DNA of 64,000 bases from Marchantia polymorpha subsp. ruderalis (lineage: Eukaryota; Streptophyta; Marchantiopsida; Marchantiales; Marchantiaceae). Location of the stretch: contig AP031357.1 of the NCBI GenBank assembly GCA_037833965.1, forward strand, positions 3,492,001 to 3,556,000, written 5' to 3'. The translations under genes and the position numbers were made by a program. Within the stretch, counting starts at the first letter, position 1. Every line of letters begins with the position of its first letter. Positions 21,308-34,521 of this stretch are shown here, piece after piece. Under the pieces are notes generated by a model that had not been told where the DNA came from, made no database searches, and was given only the letters and a program-made list of their open reading frames with translations.

Positions 21308-21751
21308 TCAGTTGGAGCTTGAACCCGCTGAGGTCACTTTCTCTGTTTCAGCACTTAGCTTGCCGTCAAACCCTTCCACAAGTGATTCCAGAAGTGCCTT
21401 CACTCCGCTGCATTCGTGTCCCGCTGGTAGCCCAATCACTCCGCAATTGTCACAGAAGGTGGCGCTTTGGGATTCATGTGGCGATGATGGTCCCAAGTGA
21501 AGTTTCAAATCTCCCAAGTTCCTCTTGCTCCTCAATCTTCTATCTTTGTTCCGCAGGGAACAATTGACAACCTTATGGCCCTCCTCTCCACAATAAAAAC
21601 AAGTTTCACGTTTGACTCTTGGAGATTGACTCACTACTCTTTCTTCAAACTCCACCTTGAATTCTCTTGTATTGGAGTCTAAAGACACTATAACATCCAA
21701 GCCTTGAGGTACTTTGGATAACCTAACCTTCCAACCTTCTTGTTCACTCAT
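21308..21751 (-). CDS. Small zinc-knuckle protein upstream of gag in element B
   Basis: ATG at 21751; 147 residues. It has a CCHC knuckle CFYCGEEGHKVVNC in the middle followed by a basic stretch (NKDRRLRSKRN) and a second Cys/His cluster CDNCGVIGLPAGHEC. It lies between the 5' LTR and the gag ATG in another frame. Probably a nucleic-acid-binding protein of the element, either a separate ORF or a former gag N-terminal exon. I do not recognise the family. Confidence 0.6.
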   Translation of the reverse strand: MSEQEGWKVRLSKVPQGLDVIVSLDSNTREFKVEFEERVVSQSPRVKRETCFYCGEEGHKVVNCSLRNKDRRLRSKRNLGDLKLHLGPSSPHESQSATFCDNCGVIGLPAGHECSGVKALLESLVEGFDGKLSAETEKVTSAGSSSN

Positions 21752-22399
21752 TTTCCCATAAGGTAGAAACCACTCAAAAGACCTCTCCCAGAAACGCTAT
21801 CTACTTGACGAAAACTGTGAATAAAGAAATCAAAAACTTTTGCTTTGTTATCTTGCTTTTGTACCCCCTCAACTTCAAATCAACATAACTTCGTCTCTAG
21901 ACGTGATCTCTCAGTGAAATTTTGACTCAAACGTAGCTTATCTTCCAATACACACTCGTACGAAGTTTCAAAGCCTAAATTGAAATACAGAAAAAGTAAT
22001 CAACTCTGTACAAACTTTCCAGAGAGCAGACTTTTGATACCCGTGAAAACCCACTCAACTTCTAACTCTCATATCTTTCTGTTAACACATGATCTGGACC
22101 TGAAACAAAAACGTAAATTTTCTCTATCTTTCACTCTAAAATCAATAAAAACTTTGAAGAATACCTTCAAAAATACTTTTCGGTGTCTAAGATCACTTTT
22201 CTCTCAAAAAGACATGTTTACGTGAACAAAACATACAAAATCACTTCTAGGCTATCATATGAGACTATGGGATAAACAAATGGAATTTCGCTCTCAAGCA
22301 CACTCTCCGCTCTTTCATTCCCCAATGTTAACACCAAGTGATCCCTCATGGATACTTTCTCTCGAGCTAGAAATCGAATCCTAAACATTCCGCCTTCTA

Positions 22400-22424
22400 G
22401 ATTGAGGTCCCGGCAACGGAACCA
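22400..22424 (-). promoter_or_regulatory. Primer binding site of element B
   Basis: Four bases inside the 5' LTR end, the minus strand reads TGGTTCCGTTGCCGGGACC. It starts with TGG, as required to pair with a tRNA CCA end, and resembles the Asp-tRNA type site common in plant gypsy elements, with differences near its start. Confidence 0.55.
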
Positions 22425-22428
22425 AAAA

Positions 22429-23286
22429 TGCAACCTCCGGGCTGACTCTCACTCAGGTTTACCTCTGATGGCTTTGTGGTAGCGCATCATGGTTCTAGAA
22501 GACTAAGATTCATACTCTCACTCATGTCCCAAACACCTTCTCTTACAAACTCTCATGTATCACTCCAACTCACACACAACTCTCCTCACATCACCCTCTT
22601 CACATAAATGCAAACACACGTCGATACTCCAAGATACTCAAAAACTTCACTCCTTCATTACTGAAACAAGTCCTCACACATGACTCTCCAAACTTGCTTG
22701 AGAGGTGCTACTCTACCTCTCTATTTATACTACTTGAGAAGTTACCATAGTAACATGTGGTAATTTCTCCTAATTTACTTTTACCTAGGTAAGTTTGACT
22801 AACCTTCTCTACGTGGCAACATGCCATTGGCCTACCTAAACCTTCTAGAAGCTTCCGGAATCCAAGGTTGAGGTGGCGACATGCCATTGGAAGCTTTTAA
22901 ACTTCTACAAGCTTCCTAGCCACTAAGTCAACATTAGACTTAGTCTAGCCAATCATCTTTCATACATTTAGTCAAACCAATCAAATCCAAGCTTCTAGTC
23001 AAATATCTAATCCCTTGGAATCTAGAACTTTTGTATAAGACAAAATAGAAGTGCTCACTCCTTGTAAAAGACAAAATAGAAGTGCTCACTCCATTCTTTT
23101 AGAACTCCGCTAATTACTCCGCCAACTATAGACATTGTAGCTAAACTTAGTCATGACTAGATAAACTTAGTTATAACTAACTAGTTTAGTCATAACTAGC
23201 TAGTCTTAGCTATGCCTTGGCTAATCATCCTTATTCCCTTGACCACTTCTAAGACTTAGTACATATGTGCAACACCCGGTCTTACA
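22429..23286 (-). repeat. 5' LTR of element B
   Basis: Pair of 4507-5364, same length and no difference in the parts compared. It ends ttaca before the gtcc duplication. Confidence 0.93.
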
Positions 23287-24124
23287 GTCCGCGCTGCTGC
23301 GCTGGCGCCGAAGGCGTTGACCGCGGTCAACAGGCTCCGTCCAACCTGTCCATTTCTTGCTTCTCCGTCGGCGTTCCCGCCGCCGCAACTCCGTTCGACC
23401 GAAGGCGCATCCATCCGTTCCGTCCGTACGGTCCGTACGGATTTTTCTACTCCGGTGGTTCCTCGCCCGTCCGCGCTGTTGCGCTGGCGCGGAAGGCGCC
23501 GTACAATTTCTACCCCCGAAGGCGCATTTCTAGGGCCGAAGGCGGATTTTCCGCCGACGCCGAAGCGCCTGTGCGTAGGCGAACTTCGCTCGTCCGCCTG
23601 GGCAGAGGTTTCCTCGCCTGTGCGTAGGCGGCCTGTGCGTACGTCAAAACCCTATTTCGCCTACGCGTAGGCGAACTGCCTTCGTCCGCGCATAGGACAA
23701 AACTTTCCTCGCATGTGCGTAGGCGGAAAGCTGAGTATCTTGCGACCTTCATAACTCCCGGAGTCCTCATCCGTTCGTGGCGTTCTTGAGCTCGTTGGAA
23801 TCAGCGCGTCAAGCTCTTTCCAACAAGACCCTAATCAAGTCGAGGCGTTTGGGAATTGACCAAATTCTGAAGGATTCCTCTAGCGCCGAAGGCGGATTTT
23901 GCGCCTTGCGCCGTAGGGGTCATACCTTCAGAGCCCGCAAGGAGGGTGGTGTCCGTCCCCGACGTTGCACCCCACTCCTGGATTCTACGAGTTCTCTCGA
24001 GAATCTCTGCGATCTGCCGATTTCACTCTGTTTTGGTGCACCGAAGGCTATTTACACTGCTGCCGCGGTACAGTTTTCCAAAAATGTTTTAATTTCCTCA
24101 AAAATACCAAAGTGGGGTACCACA
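23287..24124 (-). mobile_element. Element C, right part (5' end in minus orientation)
   Basis: Continues the GC-rich sequence left of 4507 and again carries the gcctgtgcgtaggcg and gccgaaggcg words (23290-23700 and near 23885). It ends ccaca at 24124, next to the gtcat duplication. The outermost bases form the right terminal inverted repeat. No convincing gene of its own. Confidence 0.65.
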
Positions 24125-26172
24125 GTCATTTTGTCCATTAAACTTGTCGTTTAGACCGATACTTTTGAGTTTCCAAATAAATCAAAGATTTATGAGCGGT
24201 CTTCATCACCAATGCTTCCAATGTTGCTAATACAATGACTAACTCCTCCCGTAATGTTGTGTGATAATTTTGTTCTATTGTCATCAACTTTTGAGAATAG
24301 AAAGCAACTCGATGTCATCAATCCTTTTATTCTTGTTGAAGTATGGCATTCACCGTCGTACTTGATGCTTATAGTAACCAACTTGATAGGATGGTAAGGA
24401 TCATACCACTTGAAGATAGGTCCGTATAACAAAATATCTTTCAATGTTTGAAAAGCTAACTCTTGAGCGGTTCATTTTTTACTTATCATTACCATAGAAG
24501 TCAAGGTCTTAGCTAGGCGAGCAAAACCTTTCATAAATCTACGATAGAATCTAGTAAATTATAGAAAGCTCTTCAACTTAGTTTGATCCTCAGTTGTTGT
24601 CCATTTCTGAATGATATTTATCTTTTCACTCAAAACTTGTAATCCTGGAACTGTAATCTTTATAGTTGCAGGACTCTAAGTTTTGATTCAAATAATCTAC
24701 TTCTTATTTGCCATAGTCACATTTTGAAGCTTTGACATACAATTGATTGTATCACAAAACTTAAAATACTTCTCGTACATGAAGTCTATGATCACTTTAA
24801 GTTTTGCTATACATAAATATATCATCTAAAAAACAATGACAAATTTATCTAGATAAGGATGAAATATATCATTCATCAATCCCATGAATGTAGTTAGTGC
24901 ATTAGTGAGAGCAAAATTCATCACTAGATACTTAAAATAACCATAACTAGTACAAGAAGTATTCTTGTGGACATCTTCATCTGCAATTTAAATTTGATTG
25001 TAGGCGCTTCTTAAATCTAGCTTGGTGAAGTAATTCTCTCCTTGAAGTTGATCAAACAAATCATCGATACAAGATAATAAATATTTGTTTTTCACCGTTT
25101 GCTAATTCAATCCTCGGTAATCGATACATAGTCTCATGGATCTATACTTCTTCTTCACAAAAAGCACTAGAGCTCCATAAAGTGAAGCACTTGGTTGAAT
25201 GAATCCATTGCTCAACATCTACTCTGCTTGAGCTTTACATTCTTCTAGTTTGTATGAAGCCAAACGATATGGAGCTTTGCAAGTTGGTGTACTTCTAGAT
25301 ATCACATCAATCTTGTGATCTACTTGTCTTTTTGATGATAATACTTCAGATAGATCATATGAAAAAATATCTTGTGATGTCAGTCAAATTCAGCAAAATT
25401 TGGCAATGTGATCCATTCGTCGACATACATAGCATTAACAATTGTCACAAACTTTTGTTACTCCTCAAACCATTCAATTATTCGCATAAACTTCTAGCAA
25501 ATTTGAAACTTCTGGTTGCTGAGTGTCAGCTTCAAATCTTTGGGATGGTACTCTTGAAGATGCAAAACGATTTCTACCTCAAAAAGTTTTTAACTCCATA
25601 GGTGTATATAGACTATATGGATCTCAAAAATTACTTTCTGGTGTCACCGTGTGTGACACCATAAAAAAAGTTGTTGAGCCATTGCGATTGCTTCGTTCAT
25701 TGTGCATGGACTTCTTACAGTCATTTCCTTTCAAATTTGATACTCCAAGGCTCGTTTGAACACGTCAAAGGCTTCTGTTCCACTCATATCAATAAATACT
25801 TGAAGATTGCAAAAATTTTCAATGTACACATGAATTCATTCTTTCTGCTTCAAATCTCACAATCTCATTTTTGCAATCTAAAGAAAGTACACCGCTTGAA
25901 AATTCTCCAAAATTCAATCCTGCATTCCACTTCACAAAATGATAGCACCTCTTTCTGGAAGCATTCTCTTACATGTTGTGTACCATGTGATAATCTTATC
26001 GGTAAGATAAGATCTCATAACATTCCTTCAATATAATCAAAAACATGAAAATTAGATAAATGAATATTCATCATCACTATCAATATCTCTAAAATTGTCA
26101 TCGTTCTACACTATATGTAAGCTTTCACTTTACAAGATTTCAAAGCAAAAAAATTGCTTGATATGCAATCTC

Positions 26173-26415
26173 TTAAAGTTGTTTTCTGTTTGACTTTGTT
26201 GCATCAATAAAAGTTGAATTTGATTCAATTTGAAAAGCTTGAACTTGAAATTCAACTTCTATCTCTCCAACTCTTTCGCTTCCTACTTTTTCACTTTTCA
26301 ATGCGAATATTTTATCTTCCATGACTTGCTGCTTGATATGTCCATCTACTATTGCTTTTTTCAACTCCTTCATTTCCGCCATGAAAACCTCACCCATATC
26401 GATTGATGTCTCCAT
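26173..26415 (-). pseudogene. Gag N-terminal remnant of D1
   Basis: An 80-residue open stretch starting METSIDMGEVFMAEMKELKK, lying between the primer site/LTR and the RT remnant of D1, where gag is expected. Highly charged and probably helical; no zinc knuckle. It is called by position and not by similarity. Confidence 0.4.
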
Positions 26416-27030
26416 GTTTTCTAACACTCACTTTAGCACAGAGTAAGTATAATCATTATATGATTATACTTACTTTATCTGATGTCTCAACAAAGGAGTC
26501 ACAAAAAGTATATGTGATTTTATCACAACTTCATAATACTTTTTCCATAACTTCTCACAAAAAATCTATCCATGATCTCTTTGTCAATATGTTGTTCTAA
26601 TCTTTACATAAGTATTGAACCAAACCGAGGCAAATGATTTGCAATTTGAATTCATGAAACATTAAGTATAGAATGTATATGACACAATCTAAAGTCTCTT
26701 CATAATTAATTATTGAAAGAATATGTGGCACTCTCAACTTGATCACTCTAGTCATACAAATTTGCATTCAAACAAGCCACAAGGTAGAACCGAAAATGAT
26801 TTCTCTCCATGCAACAAATGTGAATATTGAATAGGTTAGGAATCAGACATTACGGTACTGGATTCTTGTCAAACCCATCCAAGGGTTTGCAAAACCACAA
26901 TTTACTCCTTTTCCCTTTTCTCCCCATGCAAATCAATGACCCCTGCCAATCTCTATACACTCTCCAAATTGAATTCATCATTTCTCATTTGCTATTGCAT
27001 AATAGATAATTCACATTCAAGGAAAAAACA

Positions 27031-27046
27031 AGGTTGCTCTGATACA
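27031..27046 (-). promoter_or_regulatory. Primer binding site of D1 (initiator-Met type)
   Basis: The minus strand reads TTGTATCAGAGCAACC two bases inside the LTR. It differs by one base from TGGTATCAGAGC, the site paired by plant initiator tRNA-Met in very many LTR elements. Confidence 0.65.
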
Positions 27047-27048
27047 AT

Positions 27049-27517
27049 TGTAACATTAGGATTTAGGGAGAAGTTCACTTGAAGATGATAATATAAACTC
27101 TGAAGATGAGAGAATCCAACCGTGGTTTATACTCTCCCTTATATAACTCTTACCAACAAGTACAAAGAGATAAGATTTCATCTCCATCATCCAATCGACT
27201 AGGAGTGAATTGATGACATGACGGATATAACTTATGAGCATATAGATTGATGATGTGTTGCTTCCAACTAATACATCAACCAGCACACTCAATCTTTACC
27301 TAACAAACACACGAATTGATGATGTGAAGTTGCTCCCAACTAATACACTAATTAACACACAGATTGTTAACACAACACTAGAGATTTATCACTATCATCT
27401 ACTCTAATCGATCTTGAGTCGCCTTTACTTTAGTTCTAACTAACTAAAGATGATTACACTCATACACTTTGCAATAACAAGTATATAGCACTTGCGTATT
27501 TTCAAAAACAGTCAACA
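27049..27517 (-). repeat. 5' LTR of D1
   Basis: Starts tgtaacatt and ends gtcaaca, immediately beside the primer site, about 469 bp. 27593-27998 is a diverged relative (shared gatgataa, gaagatgaga and attgatgat-tg blocks). Confidence 0.6.
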
Positions 27518-27592
27518 ATTATAGTGTTATGATATTAAATAATTCTGTTAGAACAAAAATATATATTTTTATTTTCAAATTTGACACAAACT

Positions 27593-27998
27593 TGTAACGC
27601 TAACGTAAAAACCAATTTAGCTATGAAACATAACTTTGAAGATGAGAATTAACTAGAATGATTTTTCTTTTGCTTATACAAATCTTTCCAACACGAATGA
27701 GTAAATGAACTTTTATTTCCATTGTTCATTATAGTTTGAATGGATTGATGATATGGCAGATAGCAAACAAGCATACGAATTGCTAATGTGTTTTTTTCAA
27801 CTAACACATCCAAAACTTAATTAACAATCATACAAATTGCTACCATAATAAATATAGATTGTCCAATATAATGCAACTCTATTTTCAACTTTAGCATTGT
27901 CTATTTTTCTTTTAACTAATGATGGTTACAAACATACTTTGTTTTCAGGAAGTAACTTTTCTTCTTTAACATATGTTCAAATTTTTGAACCGTCAAAT
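27593..27998 (-). repeat. LTR remnant of D2
   Basis: Diverged copy of the D1 LTR starting tgtaacgctaac. Its right-hand neighbour is the integrase end of D2, so it is the 3' LTR. The right boundary is approximate. Confidence 0.5.
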
Positions 27999-30520
27999 AT
28001 ACATTAACTAGAATTCTAGCTGGTTTTCAAATTGATTATTATGATGAGTATACTTTCATTGAATCAAATATTCTATTTTGAAATAATTATGATCTTGAAT
28101 TTTTTTTCTAAGTATATTTTAGATCTAAAATTTCGCATGATAAATTATCAAGATTGAAACAATATATGTTTTTGCATTTGTGACATAAAAATTACATGTG
28201 TTGTTTTTTATGTATGGCAAAAATTACATCTTGTATGACATTTCATCAATACATTTCAATATAACAAGAGTATAAATAAATGAAGCATTAAACTTTGATG
28301 TTCCTACAAGAAACAAATTTGTTGTAGATGACAAAACATGATACTTTATTTGAATCTCAAATATTTGCAATGAGTATCTCCATGTTGTTTTTTTCTTATG
28401 AGTGAACTTCAACATTTTTGCTCTTTATGTAATCATTAGTGAATATGTTTCACAAAATCTTTGAATGCATCTACTTTGATAAAAACAACTACTCTTTTTT
28501 AAAATCTCATCAAACTTGATACAATTATGAGATAAGCATCAAATAAAAGATAAAATAAAGACACATATGTGAAATTATTAAAAGAATTGTTATATGCAAA
28601 TTTCACATAGGGTAAAATATTGAATTTTTGTTGCTCTTCTAATATACATGTTTGTGGCATATATTTTACATTTATTGGCTCTATCCATTGTATCATCAGT
28701 TTGACTATGGTCTATCATCCTCAAACTATTCTCATTGCTAACGTTGTTTTGAAAATATGGAACAAAATTTGGATTTTTGAAAATAAAAACCAAATTTTCC
28801 AAAATAAATCAATTTATGAATGATTGATCTTTTTGTTAATTTATGATTCACAAAAATACACCTGGATACAATCAAGCGAGTTGTTAAACTATTTTTTTAA
28901 TTGGTCTAATGTGAATCATCTTGCCCAATTTTTTCATATAATCCATAATTGAATTATTTTTTCAAAAAAATCTGATTATTCATAATGATATACCTCTATC
29001 TTTTTTTTGCAATAGAAAATTTTGTAATAAACCCGTTTTTTTATTTATAGATTTGTTTTGTTGACGAGTTATACAAATCTGAACATAGTATTCCACAATT
29101 TTTTATATTTATAGGCAATAATAAATTTATTATATCTTTCATTATATCAAATTTTTTCATATGGTTTTTCATATTTGTATTGATATAAATAATCTAATAA
29201 TAATGATTTTTTTGATATAATTTTGAATTTGCGAAATTCATATATGCAGCTTGTGAAATGCCAAAACTCAAATCTTCTCTGCTGTTTTAAATATATAATA
29301 ACTCCTTAAACTCTTCATAATTCATTGTGGCATGTGTCATCTTGCTTCATCAATAGACAACATGATCAAGACATGACATGAGTGTGAGAACATTGAGGAG
29401 ATGTTTCTTGACTTCCACATATACAATCTTCGTGTTGAAACACTTACGTAACTCTGACCATAAATTTTTTTGTTTTGAAGATTTTTTTGAATTTCCAAAT
29501 AAATCATTGATTTATTGTTCATTTTCATTACAATATCCTTATTTTGCAAGTAATGTCTCTTGTGTTTTGTTGTCATAAAATGAATAGTTTTTCTAGTTTT
29601 TTTGTGTGATAATCTTGTTTTGTTGTTTTCAATTTTAGAGCAAAAAACAATTGGATATTATTTATTCTATCATTTTTGTTGGAGTTTTTCATCCATTGTT
29701 TTTTCTATTAAATATCAATAACCAAATTCATAAATTGAATGCAATTGTTTCATTTGAAAATAAATTCGTGTAACAAAGCATCTTTCAATATTTGATAAAT
29801 TAATTCTTGAGCTGAGCTTTATCTTCAATTTTTTTATCTTTGTCTATCATAGATGTTAAAGCTTGAGAAATTAACTCTTAAGTTGTGCTTTAATTCCATT
29901 TTTTTATCTTTGTTTATCATTGGTGTTAAAATTTGAGAAATTAATTCTTGAGTTAGATTAGTATAACTACAAATATTAGTGATAAGTTCTTAAAAGTTCT
30001 TAAAGTGAGTGTGATACTCAAGTGCTATTCATTACTGAATGGATTTTTATCTTTTCAATCATCATTTGAATTCCTTATGCTATAATTCTATGGCTCAAAC
30101 AATCTACTTTTGACTTGTCAAATTTACATTTGAAACTTTGGCATATACGTTTTTTTGTTTTGAAAAAACATGAAATATTTTTTGTAAATGATAATTTTTA
30201 TTATTCAAGGTTTTTTTACAACAAAATATCATCTAAATAACAAAATATCATCTAAAATGAAGAGTATCGTTATCAATTCATGAATATAGCTTATACATTA
30301 GTGAGATCAAAAGCCATCACTAGATATTCAAAATGATCATATCTAAACAAAAAAACAGTCTTATGAATATCAGCATCTGTACTTTAAATCTAATAGTATC
30401 CTCTCCTTACATTTATTTTGGCAATATTTTTCATTACTTGAAATTGACGAAAGAATTCGTTGATAATGGAAGCTTGTTTTTTAACATTTTTTTTGATTCA
30501 TTCAAGATCTTATTAATGTT
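27999..30520 (-). mobile_element. Decayed Ty3/gypsy element D2, internal region
   Basis: Integrase remnants are readable on the minus strand at 28500-28740: IDHSQTDDTMDRANK matches the usual YHPQTDGQTERVN, and, after a frame change, LPYVKFAYNNSFNN matches the LPLAEFAYNNS motif. 29400-30500 is a diverged copy of 24160-24700 plus 1-51 of D1 (RNase H and RT end). No frame is open. Confidence 0.65.
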
Positions 30521-33090
30521 GCTGCAAAGTTTGTAAAGTCAATTGAAGTGCTTGTCTAGCAAATGCTACATAAAATTGGCCAAGAATTATGAACGAATGA
30601 AAGCAATTTATCAACATTGTGCTACTTTGCTAATTTTGCGGGAATATACTTTACTAATATATATATATATATATATTCAATCTTTTTTTGAGTACAACTT
30701 TCTAGTAAATTTTAATATATAAAATTACTAAGTTAAAATTTTTATTCACATTGTAATTAAATATGGAGTTTACTCTCCCACAATATGAATTAACTCAAGT
30801 ATTGTTAAGGGCTAACTTAGGTATTTTGATAAGTTAGATAAGATAAGTTAAGAATTAGGCTATGGGATATATCATACAACCGAAATCTTATAACACAGTG
30901 GTAGCTAGCAATATTTTACAAGTTTTTTTTATAAAATCTAAAAAGTTTCATGCACGTAACTACGATTTAAGCATGTATGACCTCTTTGTATGTGCAAGCC
31001 TGCAGTGTGTGTGAATTCAAGTTTCTATTAAATTCTTTTTAGATATTTCAATCTTTTGCATAGCATCAATTCATTTTTTTGCAATAAATTAAATAAATAT
31101 ATTTAATTAATTATTTATATTTATAACTTAGAATAAAAATTAGAATACGAATAACATTATTTTAATTTTAGTTTATTTTAATTTATGCAGTGTGTGTGAA
31201 TTCAAGTTTCTATTAAAATTTTTTTAGATATTTCAATCTTTTGCATAGCATCAATTCATTTTTTTGCAATAAATTAAATAAATTTATTTATTTATTTATT
31301 TATATTTATAAATTAGAATAGAAATTAGAATACGAATAAAATTATTTTAATTTTAGTTTTAAAATTATTCTATATTTTTTAAAAAAAATTATAATCATTA
31401 AAAACAAATCAATATCTAAATTTAGCCAAAAAAATTAATTTCAAATATCATTCAATTTATATAATATATAGTATAATTTGAAATATATTTTTAATTTATT
31501 ATCATGACTAATCTTGATTTAACCCGCTCAATGAATGTGTTTTTATGAATTTTTTTAGCTATTAATTTTATTTTAATCTATCTTTCGATTGGTATAAAGT
31601 TGTGCATCAAATTCTGGTGTGTTCATATTATGTTCAGTAGATTATTGATGATTTTTTTTGTATTCAAAAAAATTTGTTTAATTTTTCATCGCTAACTTTT
31701 TTCATAAACATATTTTGACAAATGAGATGTAAACTATATGAATTATGTTTTACAAAATTAAATCTGACCTTGAATGATAAAAAAAAGACTTTGAAGAAAA
31801 TATTGTGAATTAGTAGATTGTAAATGTGATATATTTAAAAAAAATTAATGTTAATTCTGTAAGTTACTTATATTATTTAAGTATAAAAACATAAGGTCAA
31901 AATTCTAGTCTTGCCCTGTTTTATAAAAAAAATTTCTCATGATTAATTTGATTAATCATAGTCAAATTGAAACTCATAGAATTTTTATTTGTCTGATATA
32001 TTGAATCAATAATTCTGAAATTTTGTCATGAATGTTAATTTATGTTTGCTTTGATAAGTGTTGCAAACTTTGATATCATCAAAACTTTCATAATGTGAGA
32101 AACTAGAAGCAATTACAAAAGCAAGAAATATATTTTTGGCACTATCAAAAATAAAAATATACATTTAAAAAAATGCAAAATAAAGTCTGTTTGAAATAAT
32201 TCACCAATATGTTAAGTAAAATGACGTATCATTAAAGAAATTAAAAATGTGAACAGAACATTAATGTTTATGATTATAAAACATTTCAATCAAAACTTTT
32301 ATTAGAAAAAATTTAACATGACAAATTCTTAACATTGAATTTCATTATGTTTTCATTATGTCTTGTCTTTTCTTGTATTCTTGTCTTAATTGAATCATGA
32401 ATAAATAACTAATAATAAAAAATAAAAAATTTGTTGTTGAAACTGTATACTTACATATACTAAAAAAACTCAAGTACAATATTACATCCAAGAAATGTCA
32501 TTGTTTTGGATAAAATCATGAAATAGATTAGCTTGTTATTTTATTGTTCGTAAGGAAAGTTTTATATGAGCGCAAATGATTGAAAGGGAAGAGTTTTTTC
32601 AAACTTCTATACTTACAAGACCAAATCTTCATTCATGGATATTAATGAGAGCAAGATTGCTTATTATGAAATCAATAATATGACACAAGAAGAAGCTCAA
32701 ATATAGATGAAGCAAGTCTTGTTAATGAATAAGAGTAACTAGATTAGACAAAAAAAAATCATTCAAATATGTATACTAGATTGTTATTACATTGGATTTG
32801 TATAGCTTATATGAAGTATAAACAATGATTCATCATGATATTGAAACTTAAGAACAAGATGACATAGTGTTGATTTTGAAAGGAAAAAAAAGTTTTTAAA
32901 TAACAGCTCAATTTTTTTACCAATAAGCCTGATTGAAATATTGCTATAGATCGTGAGTTGCATGTCTTGTTACTAATGTATAACAAGACATGAAAGCTAT
33001 TGAGGTATTTAAAAATTAAAAGTTTGATTGATAACAAAATGGATTTCTAAACTTAAAGACAATCTAACATATCACAAGAAAAAAATCTTC
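30521..33090. other. AT-rich DNA without recognised gene
   Basis: Very AT-rich, with a (ta)n run at about 30655-30678 and one tandem duplication (31001-31370). No coding signal. Confidence 0.5.
31001..31370. repeat. Tandem duplication, 185-bp unit, two copies
   Basis: The unit beginning tgcagtgtgtgtgaattcaa at 31001 recurs at 31186 with few changes, including the word tttgcatagcatcaattcat. Differences are mainly in (att)n stretches. Confidence 0.85.
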
Positions 33091-33099
33091 AAAGCTGGG

Positions 33100-33760
33100 T
33101 TAGTGATAAAAGATTCCACATAAGAAAAATTTATGGACTTTAATTAAGTTGATCTATAGCAAATATGCTACAATGTAACTAGTATGTGCATTTGCTGCAA
33201 TATTTAGTTTGACAATGGATTAAGTGGATGTAGTTACAATAAATCCATGTAGATATTTGGAGTAGACCATTACTTAACACAACTAGTTGATTTCAAGAAA
33301 TAAATCAACAGAATTTTGTTTTTTGATTGTTCAAATCATTATATGGATTGAATCAAGCTTTTGGCCATTTAAATCTTGAGTTTAATGAATTCATGAAAGC
33401 GCAAAAACTTTCCAGTAGTGTTTATAATCTATGAAAAAAAACTAACAACTTCATTCTCATCAATCTAGTGACAAGTTCATTTTGAAAAAGATGTAATGTC
33501 AACAAGTACAAGAACCAATTGAAGTTTGCACCTAAGATGAAAGATTTGAATAAGTGCAAGAGTATATTAGTGATGAATTTTCATAATAATTGGGAAAAAA
33601 ATATGGTTTGGTCAACTCAAATCTATTCAACATGTGTTAGACAAGTTTAACATGACAAAGTACAAAGAACTATGGATAACACACTTTAAATTTTGTGCAT
33701 CATAATGTCAAATCAATGCAATTGTAAAGTAAAAGATGTTATTAATTATCTATAACAAAT
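33100..33760 (+). mobile_element. Ty1/copia reverse transcriptase remnant
   Basis: The plus strand shows broken RT landmarks of the copia type in the right order: VCAFAAIFSLTMD-VDVVT (the usual LIA-AA-YNL-I-QMDV-TAFL), then KSLYGLNQAFGHLNLEFNEFM (KSLYGLKQA--WN--FDEFM), then MKDLNKCKSILVM and HVLDKFNMTKYKEL. Frames shift and stops occur. An old relic. Confidence 0.75.
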
Positions 33761-34320
33761 ATGTGAACATACTCATATATTTGATGATTATTTATTGCTT
33801 AAATCTTTATTAAGAATTTTTGTAATCTAACATTTCAATAGAACTCAAATGTATATTGACTTTATTCAATTTATATTATACTTTAGCAAAAATTTGATTT
33901 TTACTAATTCAATAGTCTCAATTTTTACAGAGTTGATAATTTAATTTAGAATCTTTGATCTTCATAAAACAATACTTCACAACGAGCTAACTTTTGACAA
34001 AAATCCAACACATTATCATCTTTCTTTGTTACTTCTAGACCTGGATACATACTTACATCTAAAACTCTTACTATTCTTTGTGAATATGACTGATCTCAAA
34101 TCACATTCAATGTTGTACAAAAGAGTTTCATGAGAAAAAAATGAGGTGTTAATATAATTTTTTGCTATAAATGATCAGTCAACCAAAGACTTACAACTTT
34201 GTGATTAGTAATTGTCTGCTAGTTATGATAAAGTATCACATATGCAAATGATAGATAAAAAAAGATAATATGCTCAATAGATATAAGACTTTTCTTCTAA
34301 TCTTTATCTATTCTATTAAA

Positions 34321-34521
34321 TTATGGAAGATAAATGACAAGATCATCAAACACATGAATGTGTTCTTTTATATATATGTTAGATTTTTTCATCTTGAAGC
34401 TACTAACCTTCAAGATGAAAGCATAGAATATGTTTAATAAAGCTTTGCAATGCAATTGTAGTTCAAGATTCTTAAACATCATAGTGCAATTGTTGAACTC
34501 ATTCACTTTATTCAAATCCAA
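34321..34521 (-). pseudogene. Ty1/copia gag remnant
   Basis: The stretch NKVNEFNNCTMMFKNLELQL resembles the copia gag (UBN2-type) segment with hNEFN--h--L--hG-hh. It lies on the opposite strand from the copia RT remnant, so it belongs to another insertion or an inverted piece. Open for about 66 codons only. Confidence 0.5.

Larger units (their letters stand above)
24130..27048 (-). mobile_element. Decayed Ty3/gypsy element D1, internal region
   Basis: Minus-strand translation with many stops still shows RT landmarks. [21 protein letters not shown] segment and [14 protein letters not shown] lie around 25000-25190. ALTTFMGLMNDIF and LDKFVIVF-(D)D lie around 24820-24910. The YRRF-like region after the RT fingers and palm is near 24530. 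The gag side lies toward 26400. Its integrase side is cut off by element C and continues as 1-51. No frame is open; this is an old relic. Confidence 0.8.

Noticed and set aside
28690..28760. Plus-strand word VYHPQT resembling integrase YHPQTDGQ
   Set aside because: The minus strand of the same interval gives the longer integrase match (HSQTDDTMDRANK, then FAYNNS), in line with the rest of D2; the plus-strand word is a coincidence.
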